Assembly (NCBI GenBank): GCA_027922465.2
Contig: BQMF02000385.1
Span: 186,001-250,000, forward strand
From: Turritopsis dohrnii
Taxonomy: Eukaryota; Cnidaria; Hydrozoa; Anthoathecata; Oceaniidae
DNA: 64,000 nucleotides
Direction: 5' to 3'
In this document: positions 46,801 through 58,529 of the stretch, one piece after another
Layout of the letters: the number at the start of each line of letters is the position of its first letter
Position numbering within the stretch: position 1 is the stretch's first letter
Made by a program: the position numbers and the translations under genes
The notes under the pieces: model-generated
The model's database searches: none
Seen by the model: only the letters and a program-made list of their open reading frames with translations
Told to the model about the DNA's origin: nothing

Positions 46801-46939
46801 CCATTGTACTCATTTAAGCAAGGCCTATGAAGGCATATCAAGAAAACACAAATTTTTAGAATTGATTGTACATAGATATCATATAAGAATCATATATCAT
46901 ACAATAATTAAGCTCACGTACAGCATACGTTGGAGCCAT
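43823..46939 (-). CDS. cysteine-rich single-pass membrane protein (spliced tail isoform)
   Basis: Exons: 46922-46939 (MAPTYA), 46609-46728, 45368-45535, 44872-44946, 44678-44779 and 43823-44101 (TAA). All are phase 0, giving 253 residues. A Pro/Ser-rich start precedes one hydrophobic helix (about residues 19-43, AAIVVLAIGGYIVLF) followed by RK, which suggests a type I/III membrane anchor. The next ~125 residues hold over 40 cysteines, many as CC or CxC (CCPEWC, CCFCF, CCKCDDC, CGECMECCECQDC), compatible with metal binding or dense disulphides. The final exon begins WNILTCTCACI, then becomes Arg-rich and then helical (FLQLDCPSVRQAF). I do not recognise the family. A second C-terminus is possible by reading through the 44678 donor. 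Confidence 0.7.
44315..44779 (-). CDS. alternative last exon: Gly/Gln/Pro-rich tail
   Basis: If the donor at 44672-44677 is not used, the same frame continues for 120 more residues to TGA at 44315-44317, giving a 281-residue isoform. The tail is rich in Q, G, P, N and M (PGVPIGQQPGFMQQMSNQP), with no stop or frameshift. It therefore looks like real coding sequence rather than intron read-through noise. Confidence 0.55.
   Translation of the reverse strand, partial: CGECMECCECQDCFQDFKCECCAQPETIGCCCMEVTLAGSNNRQPSTMMNQGGYINQHGYLNQYPGVPIGQQPGFMQQMSNQPVAFQNTPQPGFSGSFYPGQMGQPPIGYNQFSGGPNISGSGLGMTQGYGPNIFPSTTQQPGAGMFRAQPTNL
45055..45155. repeat. palindromic MITE family A, copy 6
   Basis: 'tcactgcaacgaagagc', 'gaaatgtactcattcgcagtg' and a worn 'caactttgccaag' end, in the third intron of the cysteine-rich gene. 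Confidence 0.7.
45758..46304. mobile_element. MITE hosting a nested Tc1/pogo-like MITE
   Basis: Outer ends 'aggatttccacttatgta' and the inverse 'ataagtagaaatcccc', with 'tacgcgtatcagcacgtatc' words inside both halves. The element at 45835-46130 interrupts it. All of this is in the second intron of the cysteine-rich gene. Confidence 0.65.
45835..46130. mobile_element. 296-bp TA-flanked MITE, 'cgataactcgaa' family
   Basis: Begins TACAGTATAATCCC and ends GGGATTCTACTGTA, with repeated 'gataactcgaac' words. The TA duplication and CAGT tips fit the Tc1/mariner/pogo superfamily. Confidence 0.8.
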
Positions 46940-48059
46940 GTTGCGGTCAATATTGTTTTAAATGATTAGAGAAAACTTCACAATCCATCTTTTCATGTAT
47001 ATATCTAAAGGTTGAAACACATTATGTGATTTTGCATGATGAATGCTATACTATATATGATTAATCATTACATGGCGTATATACTTTCTCCACTAAGAGC
47101 TGCTTATAGGCATTAGTATATTAGTAACACATCCTTTTTACATATAAACTAGGCAGGATGCTAAGTTTGAGTGGTAAGAAGGCTTTTTCCAAGCTTTCTT
47201 TTACATAAGTTCATAATGAGAAATGAGATATAAAAAAGACAATGTTTTCCCATGAGAAGTATGAGGGCCGTCAGAAGTGGGGAAGATGGAGAGGTGCCAC
47301 CAAATTTGACAAACAAGGTGTTTTTCTCAGATGTATAATAGGGGTCAATACAGACCGATTTTGACATTGACAACCACTGTTCACATGCAAGTAATGCAAG
47401 TCAAAAAAAAAAAAATACAACAAAACTGTCGTAACTTATCAATGTTATTGTTATACAACCTATCAAATAATGCAAAAATAATGTAAAAATCAGCAGATAG
47501 TTTCACATCTTAAAGGGATACTGTGATGTCTTTTTATAGTGTCTTTTTATAGTTTTTGAAATTTTCCTCTCCTTTCGCTAATATTTCAATTTAAAAATAT
47601 CAAATTATGCAATGTATTATGATGTAATAGGAGAGTATACTGTTGATGTGTGTAACTTTTGAACTACTACTTATTCTTAGTTCATACTTCATCATATCAT
47701 TACCCTTAGAATTCTTGATCCATTTAATAAAATACAAAGATGTAACATTCATTTATATATCAGTAAAAGCAACGAGAAATTTTGACTACTCACTTATTAC
47801 ATCATAATTATACGTTGCATAAATCAAATCTAAGATCTTGAAATTGAGATATCTCGAAAACAACAAAGAATTATAAAAAACTGTAAAAAGACTTGTTAAT
47901 CATCTTTTAGAGCTCTTACATGTCCCAAAAAATAATTTTTCATCACAGGATCCCTTTAAAATTTCAAACCAGTTTGAGTTCAGTATGGCTCTCATGTAAA
48001 TACACTCTGAGTAAAGTTACATTACACACAATTACAACAAATCTAACTAAATTGGGTAG
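46940..48059. other. spacer with element B
   Basis: Upstream of the cysteine-rich gene. Holds the TTAA element at 47510-47959; otherwise nothing recognised. Confidence 0.5.
47510..47959. mobile_element. TTAA-ended foldback element B, complete copy
   Basis: 450 bp. Left end TTAAAGGGATACTGTGATG, right end CATCACAGGATCCCTTTAA. The halves are near reverse complements. It matches the reverse complement of 13414-13853. TTAA ends fit a Kolobok- or piggyBac-type target choice. Confidence 0.8.
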
Positions 48060-48197
48060 TGTCACATCCGAGACTTGCCTCGATTGTCTCGCGGGTCTCG
48101 ATTAGCATATATAGTGTTTATTTTCGGGAATACATTCACTTGAGCTGAGGCTCGAGACCAGTATACACGTCTCAATCTTTGTGTACATAACTTATCA
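48060..48197 (+). repeat. 5' LTR
   Basis: 138 bp, TG..CA. It differs from the 3' LTR at roughly ten positions including a small indel, so the insertion is not recent. Confidence 0.9.
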
Positions 48198-48215
48198 TTG
48201 GCGACAAGGATAAAC

Positions 48216-50600
48216 ATGGCCACTACTTTTGGGAAAATCAACGAGTTTGAAAACACAAATGAAACATGGGAGGATTATATAGAAAGACTTGAACAATTCT
48301 GCATAGCAAACGACATCATTGATGAAGAAAAGAAAAGAGCGATAATGTTGAGTGGTTGTGGAACAAAAACTTACAAACTTTTTAAAGGATTGGTGGCAAG
48401 CCAAGTGACGTAAGCTACGATGTACTTGTGAAGACGATGATGCAGCATCAAAACCCAACACCCTGATTGCTGAGCGTTTTCGATTCAATATTCGAGACCG
48501 ACGCGATGCTGAAGGCATCTCAAGCTATATTGCCGAACTGAGACGACTAACACAATATTGTGATTATGGAACGACATTGGACGATATGATAAGAGATCGT
48601 TTGGTATGTGGGATACGTAACATGAAGATTCAACAAAGACTACTCAGCGAAGGTGCGAAGGTAGCATTGAATAAAGCGACGGAGATTGCCATTTTCATGG
48701 AAACAGCGTCGAAACAATCAACAGAGATCCAAAGCCATCTGGAGAACAGAGCAACCGAGACCGTCAACAAATTTGAGAAGAAATTCCAGAGTCATTGTGG
48801 AAAGTCTAAGTTGTATGAATGTTTTCGCTGTGGAGGACCTCATCTTCATTCGACATGCCCGTTTAAAGGCAAAGAATGTTTTTTCTGTCACAACAAAGGA
48901 CACACAGAGAGAAAATGCAGGAAAAAACAGCGAGATGAGGCTGGAGAGCAACGGCACATTGAGCAGAACCATCTTCTTGATCGAAACGAGAATGTTGAAG
49001 AACCTGAAGAAGAAATACAGTTCATACACATGGTATCAACTTCTGTCAAGCAGATCACAGCAAAGGTATTTATTAACGGAGTCACCACGTATATGGAAAT
49101 CGACACAGGCACATCTATGACTATCGTAAGTGAAAAAGTTTTCAATTTGATTAATAAAGATCATTCTGTGACATTAAAAGCGAGCAAAGTTAAATTAAAG
49201 ACATACACTGGGGAATGCGTTGATACTATTGGTGAAGCTGATGTTAATGTATCTTACAAGGGACAATTATTATGTAGTGACAAATTAGTGGTCCCAGGGG
49301 ATGGTCCAAGCTTAACGGGGCGAAACTGGCTCTCCAAGGTGAGATTAGACTGGCCTGAACTTTTCAATGTCAACTCTTACTGTAATAATGAAACTGAACT
49401 TGATAAAATCTTGGAACAGTATAAAGAGGTTTTCAGTCCTGGATTAGGAAAACTCAAGGATATGAAAATTAAGATTGAGCTCAAAGAAAATGCGTCACCA
49501 TGATACTGCAAAGCGAGACCTGTACCCTACGTCTTAAGAACAAAGGTTGAAAACGAATTCGACAGGCTCATATCTGAGGGAATTTTGAAACCAGTCGAAT
49601 TTTCTGAGTGGGCAACACCCATAGTTCCAGTCCCCAAGGACAATGGTAGCGCCCGTTTGTGTGGTGACTACAAGCAAACCATTAACAAGGAGGAAAATGT
49701 GACAACTACCCGATCCCCAAAACTGATGACCTGTTTGCGAGCTTGGGAGGTGGCAGGGCCAAATTCACCAAATTGGACTTAAGCAACGCGTATCTTCAGT
49801 AAGAGCTGGACAAGGAAAGCCAGGAATATGTGACTTTAAATACCCATCGTGGATTTATCGTCCTACTAGACTCCAGTTTGGGATTCATTCCGCTACCGGG
49901 ATTTTCCAGAGAAAAATGGATCAAAGACTCGGACACATCCCAGGGGTGAAGGTGCGAGTGAATGATATTCTGCTTTTCAATAAGAATAATAAGGAACATA
50001 TGCAAACATTAAAAGAAGTACTGAGGATACTTCACGAGAGTGGTATGAAGTTGAAAAAAAGTAAATGTGTTTTCTTTGCCAATGAAGTGACTTGGTTTTA
50101 TGGTCAATAAGGACGGCATAACTCCGCTGACTGAACGGATTGACAGTTTATTAAAATGCTCCTGCGCCAACTAATGTTTCTGAATTGAAGTCATTTTTAG
50201 GAATGCTGAACTATTATCACAAGTACCTCGACAACATTGCATCTGTACTTGAACCATTACACCAACTGTTGCGAAAAGACGCACCCTGGTGCTGGAAAGA
50301 CGCCCAACACCAAGCATTAGATAGAGCGAAGAAAATGTTATTCCATCTCGAGGAATAGGCTATTGAACATTCCGTCTTGTCAGGTATTTTGTGGGACAAC
50401 ACTGCACCAATTCCATGCGATGAAGCGTCACACGATAGAATCTAAGGACTTTTGATAAGCCAGTCACAGACTTGGCTAGTGAGATGCCCGTAGTAACTAC
50501 AGAGGGAGGAGGTTCCTCTCCTGGACCAGAATTGCCCTTAAAACAGAGACTGCGGAGAACTACAAGACCTCCAACATATTTGAAGGATTTTGTGAACCAT
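48216..50600 (+). pseudogene. gag-pol remnant of the LTR element
   Basis: The gag start (ATG 48216) runs to a frameshift near 48410, and the frame recovers at about 48430-49500. That stretch contains two zinc knuckles (CFRCGGPH, CFFCHNKGHTERKC), an aspartic-protease core (EIDTGTSMTI) and the start of the polymerase. A TGA near 49501 and further stops break the reverse transcriptase. A piece of the RT/RNase H junction (FLGMLNYYHKYL near 50205) survives, then the frame jumps to the very end of pol. Defective. Confidence 0.85.
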
Positions 50601-50641
50601 TAGAAAAATATTCTGAACTGACAGACTTGAAGGGGGAGGAT

Positions 50642-50779
50642 TGTTATATCTGAGACTTGCCTCGATTGTCTCGCAGGTCTCAATTAGCATATGTATAGTG
50701 TTTATTTTCGGGAATACATTCAGTTGAGCTGAGGCTCGAGACCAGTATACACGTCTCAATCTTTGTGTATGTATTATCA
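50642..50779 (+). repeat. 3' LTR
   Basis: Direct copy of 48060-48197; flanked on the right by GGTAG. Confidence 0.9.
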
Positions 50780-50950
50780 GGTAGATGATTTGCAGGAGGT
50801 CATCCAGAAGAGAACAGGCCCTTGATTGGGTTTGTGTCACTCATGAGAGTGTCAAATACTTCAGAGCCTCCAACCTAAGCCGTGGCTCCTCCTGCAAAAG
50901 CAGATGCAGTAGCAAGAGTGAGGCTAGCCACGTACGTAGCTATACCAAAT
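50780..50950. repeat. dispersed repeat L, target of the LTR element
   Basis: 'gtagatgat', 'gcaggaggtc', 'gtgtcactcatgagagtg' and 'gccacgta' match 63480-63735 in the same order. The LTR element split this copy: the sequence left of the 5' LTR ends 'aaattgggtag', like 'aaatttgatag' at 63.48 kb. Confidence 0.75.
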
Positions 50951-52494
50951 AAATAAATATATAAGAACACAATTTTTTCCAATTGTTTTTTAAAAAACTA
51001 CAAATTAATCAGTAACAATTATCTAAATTTCTATATTGCCAAATGAAAAAGTGAAACATCAGAAATCTAGTTATATTGGATGGATTTTTTCAAAACAACA
51101 ACAAAAAAGGAATCTTTAACATTGAGTGCATTTGCTAAAGACTTCTACGAAATGGGGACAATAAATTTACATGGACTGAAAGTGCATATAATTATTGTTA
51201 TATTATTGAAACTATTTTTATCAACAAAAAGAGGAAGGAATTTAGCTAACAATAAGAATTAAAACTTTTTTACGAAGTTCACGTAAATTTGAGATAATCA
51301 AACAAAAATTTATGAAAATTATGTGTACTTTGTTTTTATCATTATTTACAAGGGTAGTGCATGCATGAAAGAAAAATGAATTTGTGTGTTCTCGGTTATT
51401 TCAAGTGCTTTACCTTTTTTATTTCAAATACAAAGTATATGTGAAGGTGAGTGAAGCTTGATTTCCCATTTCCCTCCAACTTTATTTTGTTGATTGTAGC
51501 AAAAGATCTGAGATGGAGAGTATTTATGTAGCAAGGTAGATATTTCTCTCTCTTTGTATCCTCAAAAACAACATTTCTAGATCATAAACTAGGTTTTCTC
51601 TGTATAGATATGTAATGTTTAAGATTCTTTCCATGTTATACATATTGTTTTTATTTTAAAGTTAATAGTAAAGGTAAAAGGGACCACGAGTTTCAAAGAA
51701 ACTGAGCGGAAAGTTGCGTCAATTGTTAGCAAGGTGGATATAGTAACTGAGATAAACTTGCTTGAAAGGGAAACAAAGGAAGCACATGACAGAGTCAGAG
51801 AATAAAGACGTAAAGAAATAGGTTTAGTAAGTTAACTGCAATATGTACGAATATCTAAGTTTTTTAAAATTATAAAACTGCTGTCTGTGTTGCAATGCTA
51901 GGGGCAATTCTGATGAAAAAATTAATCAGTTAATCACTTTTAATTTAAACAGAATTAATTAACAATTACTCATAAAATCTGTTTTTATTGTTTTTAATAT
52001 CAGTATTTGCTGATAAAACCATCTAATACTATACAGTTATGATTTCCCTTAAATGAGGAGTATGCATGTATAATTGTTATTTTTTATATTATTATTTGCG
52101 AAACCATGAAACGGGGTGATCAATTTTGCCACTATTTCAAAAAAACTTCCGAAATACTATCTACCATTCAGGGTGCGAAATAAGAAAAATATATCTGAGG
52201 AGGTCAATGTCCGGCTGATTCAACGAATTTAGTGTGAATTAAATGGTCATTGAAGATGTTGACAGTTCACTGATAAGTGCTTGTATGAAGAAATGAAACA
52301 AGTTTAAAATTAAATCTTTCATATTGCTGGTGAGGGGGACGATTCTAACTACTTGACTTGGCGTCCCAAGCCAGCTAGTTATCAGTGAACCCCAATCACT
52401 GAAACTAACAATACGTTAGCCTTATCTCTTCACCACTGAACTATTGATAGCGGTAGATCTTATGTCTCTACGAATATCATAATTGTTGTGGTAA
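50951..52494. other. spacer, one possible orphan exon
   Basis: Mostly AT-rich unique sequence. A 42-codon charged frame at about 51660-51807, after an AAG acceptor and ending in TAA (KETERKVASIVSKVD...), looks coding but I could not connect it to other exons or a family. Confidence 0.35.
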
Positions 52495-54199
52495 AATAAT
52501 TGAATGAATGAATGAATGAATAATATTTATTTGTCAACAAAAAGAATACTAAGATGCTAAAATAAATACAATTTGACTGGAGACCATCCCAATAGACTTA
52601 TCTAAACAGAGGGGGTGGCCACCAAAATAAATAATACAAATAGCAAAAGAGCCATACACTAAAATGCAAGAAAAAGACGAATAAATAAACAAAAAACAAC
52701 AAAAAAAACAACATAAAAAACAAACAACAACAAAAAACAAACAAAAAAAACAAAAAAAAACAAAAACAACAACAAAAAATTGCTCAATTATTAGATACTG
52801 TCTGTGTATTGTGATAAGAAGAAACCACTGACAAGGTTTTTTAGTTGGCTTAGAGGTATGGAACTTAGTTCCAGGTGACTAAAAGTAGATTGGAAAAAAT
52901 TCCAACAAGTTATGGATTGGTAGGTAATAGAGTGTATTCCAAAGGATGTAGTATTGACTAAGGGTTTAGATAGAGTGCCCATTGACTTTCCTCTAGTATT
53001 AAATTCATGTGATAGCTTAGAAAATTTGATAGTACTCTGAATGTGACGAGGCAACTGATGATTGAGGGCTGAATGTATGAATAATACATTACAGGTTTTG
53101 ACAAGATCAAAGATAGTAAGAAAACCAAGTTTAGCAAAGAGAGGTTTGGAAGGGGTGAGATGAGGAGAGAATGTGATAATACGAGCAGCAGATTTTTGAA
53201 GTAGGAGGATACGTTTAGTGATAAAAGATTCTTGTTGAGCCCAGACCTGGCAACCATAGCGTAAGTGAGATGAGAAGATAGCATGATAAATAGAAAGAAG
53301 AACAAAATGAGGAACAAAGTGGCGGATTTTACAGAGGGCACCATTAGCCCTACGAAGTTTCATGGAAAGAGCATCAGTATGCTTTTTCCAGTTTAAGTTT
53401 TGATCCAAGTGTACTCCAAGATATTTAATATGTTCACTTGGCTGAAGTCTTTTCCCATTAATCTTAATTCTTAGGTTAAAATTAGATGGTTTACATTTGG
53501 ATTTGAAAAGAACAAACTCAGTTTTGCTTGTGTTTAAAGATATTTTATTGGCGTTGAGCCAATGAATGAGAAGCTTTAGGTCTATGTTGACCTTCTTGTT
53601 GATAGATTTAAGAGAGTGACTAAAGTGAAGAAGATTAGTATCGTCAGCAAAATGGTAAACTTCTGAGAATGCAAGGGCTTGGTGAAGACCATTGATATAG
53701 AGAAGAAACAAAAGTGGTCCCAAGACGGAACCTTGTGGAACCCCATATTTAATTAATTTAAATTAATTCACAGATAAACTTGAGCAAACCGGATTGTCTA
53801 AAAATAAGCAATTATTTGCAGGAATATCTAAAGAATAATTATTATCAAGTTTCTCTTCGACATTGTTTCTTTATGAAAATAAACGTTTATTTTGTTATCT
53901 GTGTTTAACCTTTTTCTTTATTTGCAATCATCAACATTGATTGTGTAGAATAAAAGACTGACACTAAATAAACTTTCTGCACAAATTTACCATGCGTCAA
54001 CCTGCAAAACATCACTTTCTTCTTACTTCACCTGTTGTCTGCCGAAATGAATGATAAAACATTTCACGTGTTTTTTGGGGGGGAAATGTAGTGGCAGGAC
54101 AATGACCTGTTCAGTAGAGCACTTTGTGATAAAATTGCCGGTCAAGTCTATTTTTTAGCGGACTTTGTCCGGTGTCCGGCCGTTATTTCGCACCCTGCC
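52169..54199. repeat. split element with CAGGGTGCGAAATAA ends
   Basis: CAGGGTGCGAAATAA at 52169 and its inverse at ~54199 face each other, both beside 'gtccgg' words. The minus-strand LINE fragment lies between them, as if inserted into an older MITE. Confidence 0.5.
52495..53750 (-). mobile_element. 5'-truncated CR1/L2-like LINE with intact RT C-terminus
   Basis: An open 310-codon frame (52791-53723, extending to about 53748) begins at the GVPQGSVLGPLL motif and carries the FADD catalytic box (YHFADDTN), NANKISLNTSKTEF, HIKYLGVHLD and the C-terminal GYQVWAQ-like region. The 3' end carries an ATTC microsatellite (52500-52527 on the plus strand, TGAA units), typical of the L2/CR1 group. The endonuclease and the N-terminal RT are lost. 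Confidence 0.85.
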
Positions 54200-56310
54200 A
54201 TTACTTCTGAAACTTTGGAATCATTATATATACCTTTTTTCTATTTCAGTGTGAAATTTCACAATACCTAATCTTGTAATTCCAGAGAAATAACTTGATC
54301 TTTCCAACAAAATGACAATATCGATTATGGGGTGGCTTCGATCAGCTTATTAGGTGCGTCAAAATACTTAATTATATTTGGCAATTAAAGCGCTATTATT
54401 AGAATATTAACAGACCACCATTTCTCATTTGCGATAAATGTTTGACTGTAAAAGGTCAACGAATATTAGTAAAACGAAAAATATTTGGTGATCACACGTG
54501 TGACCCTCATTAATACGAAACGAAATTAACATTGAAATTTATATAATTGAATCTCAAACAAAATTTTTGAGACCTATATCATCATGGGGAAAAAGCATGC
54601 TTTCTGAAATTTCTTCAGATAAGTCATTAAACCTCCCATGAGATGCAGCCACTTTTTACGAAGTCCTTGCGAACATGTAATTAATTGCTGATCTTAAAAA
54701 TGTTTTTAAAAACACGATATTATCGATAAAGTGAAATGGAAAAGAAACATAATTTTTTTGAGACATATTATAATTTTCTTTACATTTAGTCTCCATACTT
54801 CACGTATGAACCCAAAATGTCCAGGCTAGACACCAATGTGAGCGGTGAAATTTTGATGTTTTTCACCGTAAGCTTCAGAAGAAATTGATCGTTTCTCTTG
54901 AAGACGATTCAGGTGATATTTTACAATAGCTGGAAACAGCACCTTTTTTGAATTCTGGCTGGAAAGTCTAGCAAAACATGTCTTTTCTACTAAGATGGCT
55001 GGAAAAAGTCTTGGCAAGTTTTAGAATTTATTTTATACAGCAGTGATTATTTTAGCACTGAGTTCTAGGCAAGTTCATCCTGAAAGAACAAGAATAGTTT
55101 TTTAGCATGTATATTGGAAATAAATTCATTTCCTAGATCTTTTTTTTTCTTGGTATCCGATCAAACCAGCTAAAACGACTACAGTATTTATCTGGCTGAA
55201 CATCTTATTTTAGTCCTACTTAACTAACTACTTTAGTTTTCTCCTTTTAAAATCCAATTCTTCATACTGATCTTCCAATGTTTTCAATTCTGTTTACAGG
55301 GATTTTTCCAAGCACTTTTAGTTACTACCATTTTTCGTAGAGAAGATTGAGTTTTACAGTCCAGGAAGCTCTGCAGTTTTAGAGATTTCTAATCTCCACA
55401 AACAGGCCTTGTCATGAGAGGCATGCGAAGGGAGTTGGAAACTAAGATATTTTTTTATTTCATTGAATAACATGAAAACGAGTCCTACTGGTACCACTTT
55501 CGTTTTCATAATCTTTCGTAAGGTGAAGAAATGAATGTGTATAACAAAGGAAATTTCAAAGTTACCTTAACAACAGTGGTCGTTCTCCCTAGCAACCTGG
55601 ATATTTGGTGAATAATGGCCTAATTACTCTCTCAAAGCATGTTTTTAAATACTCTGCATTAAAGAGCTAAAAAATGTTTAATTCACAATGAATGATTGAT
55701 TTTCAAAACTCAATTCAAGATTGAGTTTTAACTACTGGTAAACAAAAGTTGGATAGCGTTTGGAAAAATCCCTGGTTTTAAGAGCTATCAGATGCTCATT
55801 TTAGACTGTTTCCTCTTATAACTAGCGACATATCATTTTGCTTTTCCGGTGCTTTTTCAATGACCAAAAAATGAAGACCTTAGGTATGTGAAAATTACAC
55901 AATTAATTTTGCTATTCCAGCATCAAACTAAAACATCATTTCACACTCCTGGACTTTTTCACTGAAACTTTCATCAATAAATCTGAGAACCATCGTTGAT
56001 TACATATGTAAGCTTAGTCCAACCTAATTTCATATCTTTAGCAAATTTTAAAACTTGTCATACATTGATAGGAAAACTCAATCAATTCTCTCAATACCAA
56101 CTATTACTCCTTTTAAGTTTGAACTTCCTGTTAAGAAAATTAATCTTAGACTGAAATTTATATGCAATTCCCAAGTCCCAGCTGGAATTTTATATTATCA
56201 ATCAAAAAGCTAAAAAAACATACATTTTGTTTCACATACATTTGCTTGAGAATGGCTGGAAAATAAGTTTTAATAAAAATGGCAACTCTGTTGATTGTTG
56301 TTAATCGTGT
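53751..56310. other. intergenic, remnant D copy inside
   Basis: AT-rich. Holds 55297-55775; otherwise nothing recognised. The short minus-strand frame near 54826-55017 is not convincing. Confidence 0.5.
55297..55775. mobile_element. DNA transposon remnant D, second copy
   Basis: Ends around 'agggatttttccaagcactt' and the inverse 'ggaaaaatccct'. The internal block 55435-55600 (words 'ggaaactaagat', 'gaaaacgagtcct', 'gtggtcgttctccctagcaac') matches 22433-22590. Confidence 0.75.
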
Positions 56311-56314
56311 GTAT

Positions 56315-58080
56315 TCAGTCATTAATTTCCTCTATGCCTCTTTCGAAATGCTCTGGACCTAATAGTGTCCCATGTTCTTAAACTAGTTTCCACGGAAATC
56401 TCTTCCATTCTGGCTGATCTTGTGAATCTCTCATTTTCTTCTGGAATATTTCCCAGTTCCTTGAAGATTTCGAAAGTTATACCCGTTTTTAAGAAAGGTT
56501 CACCTCTTGAACCTTCAAATTATCGACCAATCTCACTACTTTCAAATATCGACAAGATATTTGAAAAGCTGATGTACTCCAGAGTTATCTCCTTCTTAGA
56601 GGCTAATAGCGTCATTTATTCTAGGCAATTCGGTTTTCGAAAATCGCATTCCACTACTCATGCTCTCATCAGCATAGTAGAGCGCTTAAGACAATACTTA
56701 GATGACGGTCATGTGGCTGTTGGAGTCTTTGTTGATTTACAATAGGCATTTGATACCGTCGATCACCAAATCTTAGGTCACAAGCTCAATCATTACGGCA
56801 TCAGAGGTATTTTGAATCAATGGTTCTCCTCCTACTTGTCTTTTCGCAGCCAGTTTGTATCTGTTGCAAGTTCTAAGTCTATTTGTCGTCTTATCCGTCA
56901 CGGTGTTCCTCAAGGTTCGGTCTTGGGACCCCTGTTATTCTTGATATACATAAACGACCTGCATTCCCGCCTTAGATTCTCGGAAGTTACACATTTTGCC
57001 GATGATACAAATCTAATTCAATTCGGCAGATCATTGGAGTCTCTTAGCACAACCATCACTTTTGATCTTACTTGTTTGAATACCTGGCTTAATGCCAACA
57101 AAATTGCCCTTAATGATGCGAAAACAGAATAAATTGTTTTCAGAAGCAAATTCAAGACCTCTGGGAATTTGAATATTCTCTTGAATGGGCGTAAACTTCA
57201 ACAAACCTCCTGTTTAAAATATTTGGGTGTTCTGATTGATGAGCATCTAAATTGGAACCAGCACTTTTCAAATCTTTGTGGCAAACTTAGGAGAGCCAAT
57301 GGTGCATTATCAAAAATTCGTCACTATGTTCCACCAAGCATTATTCTCGGTGTATATCATGCTATTTTTGGCTCTCATTTGAGTTATGGGTGTCAACTCT
57401 GGGCTCAAACCAATAATCTTAACTGCCGTCGTGCCTTCCTTCTTCAAAAGTGTCCCATTAGGCTTATCTCTTTTTCTCCTCCTCGTTCTCCTTCAGCCCC
57501 CATTTTCAACAAACTTCAAATTCTAACCATCTTTGATCTCGTTAAATTACTCAATGTTCTCTTCATTCATCAACATGTAAATTCCAGGCTACCTTCTGGC
57601 ATTTGTGATTCTTTAAGTTTTGACGAGATTGATCATGGATATCCTACTCGTAAGCGGAGTTTGGGTCTCCTTAAGGAACCGAGGATGAGTACTGTAGCAT
57701 ATGATTTTCATTCCCTTTGTTACCAGTCAATCACTCAGTGGAATTATATTAAATGTTTGCATCCTCACAGAAGCCTCACTGAAATGACAGCTAAAAACTT
57801 AAAGTTACTCGTTAAATCTCACCTATTAGGTCAATATATTGCTTCCTGAAATTTTTCTCTCGTCACTTGTCAAAATTGTCTTGGCATTTGTCGAATTGAT
57901 TCGTAGCATTTTTTGTTTTATTTTCTGTAATAAGAATTTCTTTTATTTATTTATCATTCTTCTTTTCCATTCTTTTTGTTGTAAAGGTGGCCAGCACCTC
58001 TGATTAGTTTTAGTTTTAAATTTGCATGTAATTTTGTTACTTTGTGTTAATGCCAAATAAATTATTACTTACTTATAGAC
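56315..58080 (+). mobile_element. CR1/L2-like LINE, RT-containing fragment
   Basis: Three frame segments (56365-56742, 56812-57129, 57169-57849) encode one RT broken by an in-frame TAG at 56743-56745, a stop at 57130 and a frameshift near 56350. Motifs in order: VIPVFKKGSP...NYRPISLLSNIDKIFEKL, RQFGFRKSHSTTHAL, VGVFVDLQ-stop-AFDTVDH, GVPQGSVLGPLLFLIYIND, THFADDTN, LKYLGVLIDEHLNW. The 3' end is 'aaataaattattacttactt'. It is related to, but not identical with, the 52.5-kb copy and lies on the opposite strand. Confidence 0.88.
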
Positions 58081-58529
58081 TTTGGTTTTAGTATATATAT
58101 TTTTTTGTTGTAAATGAAGTGTTAAGAAAAAAAGTAGTTGTGTTCTGAAAATGTTTTTATTCCTCGGGAACCGCAGGAAGTGAGGGAACATTAAGTCAGG
58201 AGCCTGAAATTATCTTTGTGACATAATGCATCCCGTAGGCCCCTTGACATATATATAATATCCTGTGGGATTCAAAGGGTTAAGGAAAGGGACTATCATA
58301 GGAGAGTCATCTTAATGTCTGCTATACAGAGTTTTTCAGAAACCTTATAATGAATCCTTTTTTAGATAAAATATCAAAACTGAAAACCGCTACTCAAGAT
58401 TTTATTTTTCCATCGTCAATGCTTTGCTATTGCTTCCATGCTTGATAGATATATGAGTTTTTTTATTGTTGGCATGACAACTAGAAAATAATTGCGAAGT
58501 TTGATTTTCTGTCAGAGATGTGGTGAGGA
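58081..58529. other. spinster-gene upstream region
   Basis: About 450 bp between the LINE tail and the spinster start codon. No promoter motif that I trust. Confidence 0.4.

Larger units (their letters stand above)
48060..50779 (+). mobile_element. defective Ty3/Gypsy-type LTR retrotransposon
   Basis: 2.72 kb, bounded by 138-bp direct repeats beginning TG and ending CA, with a 5-bp target duplication GGTAG at 48055-48059 and 50780-50784. A TGGCGACAAGG primer-binding-site-like word follows the 5' LTR within two bases. A purine-rich 'aagggggagga' tract precedes the 3' LTR. The internal region (~2.4 kb) is too short for full gag-pol, and the RNase H end plus integrase are missing. Confidence 0.9.

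Noticed and set aside
48718..49145. Minus-strand frames across the retroelement
   Set aside because: Antisense shadows of gag/protease coding sequence.
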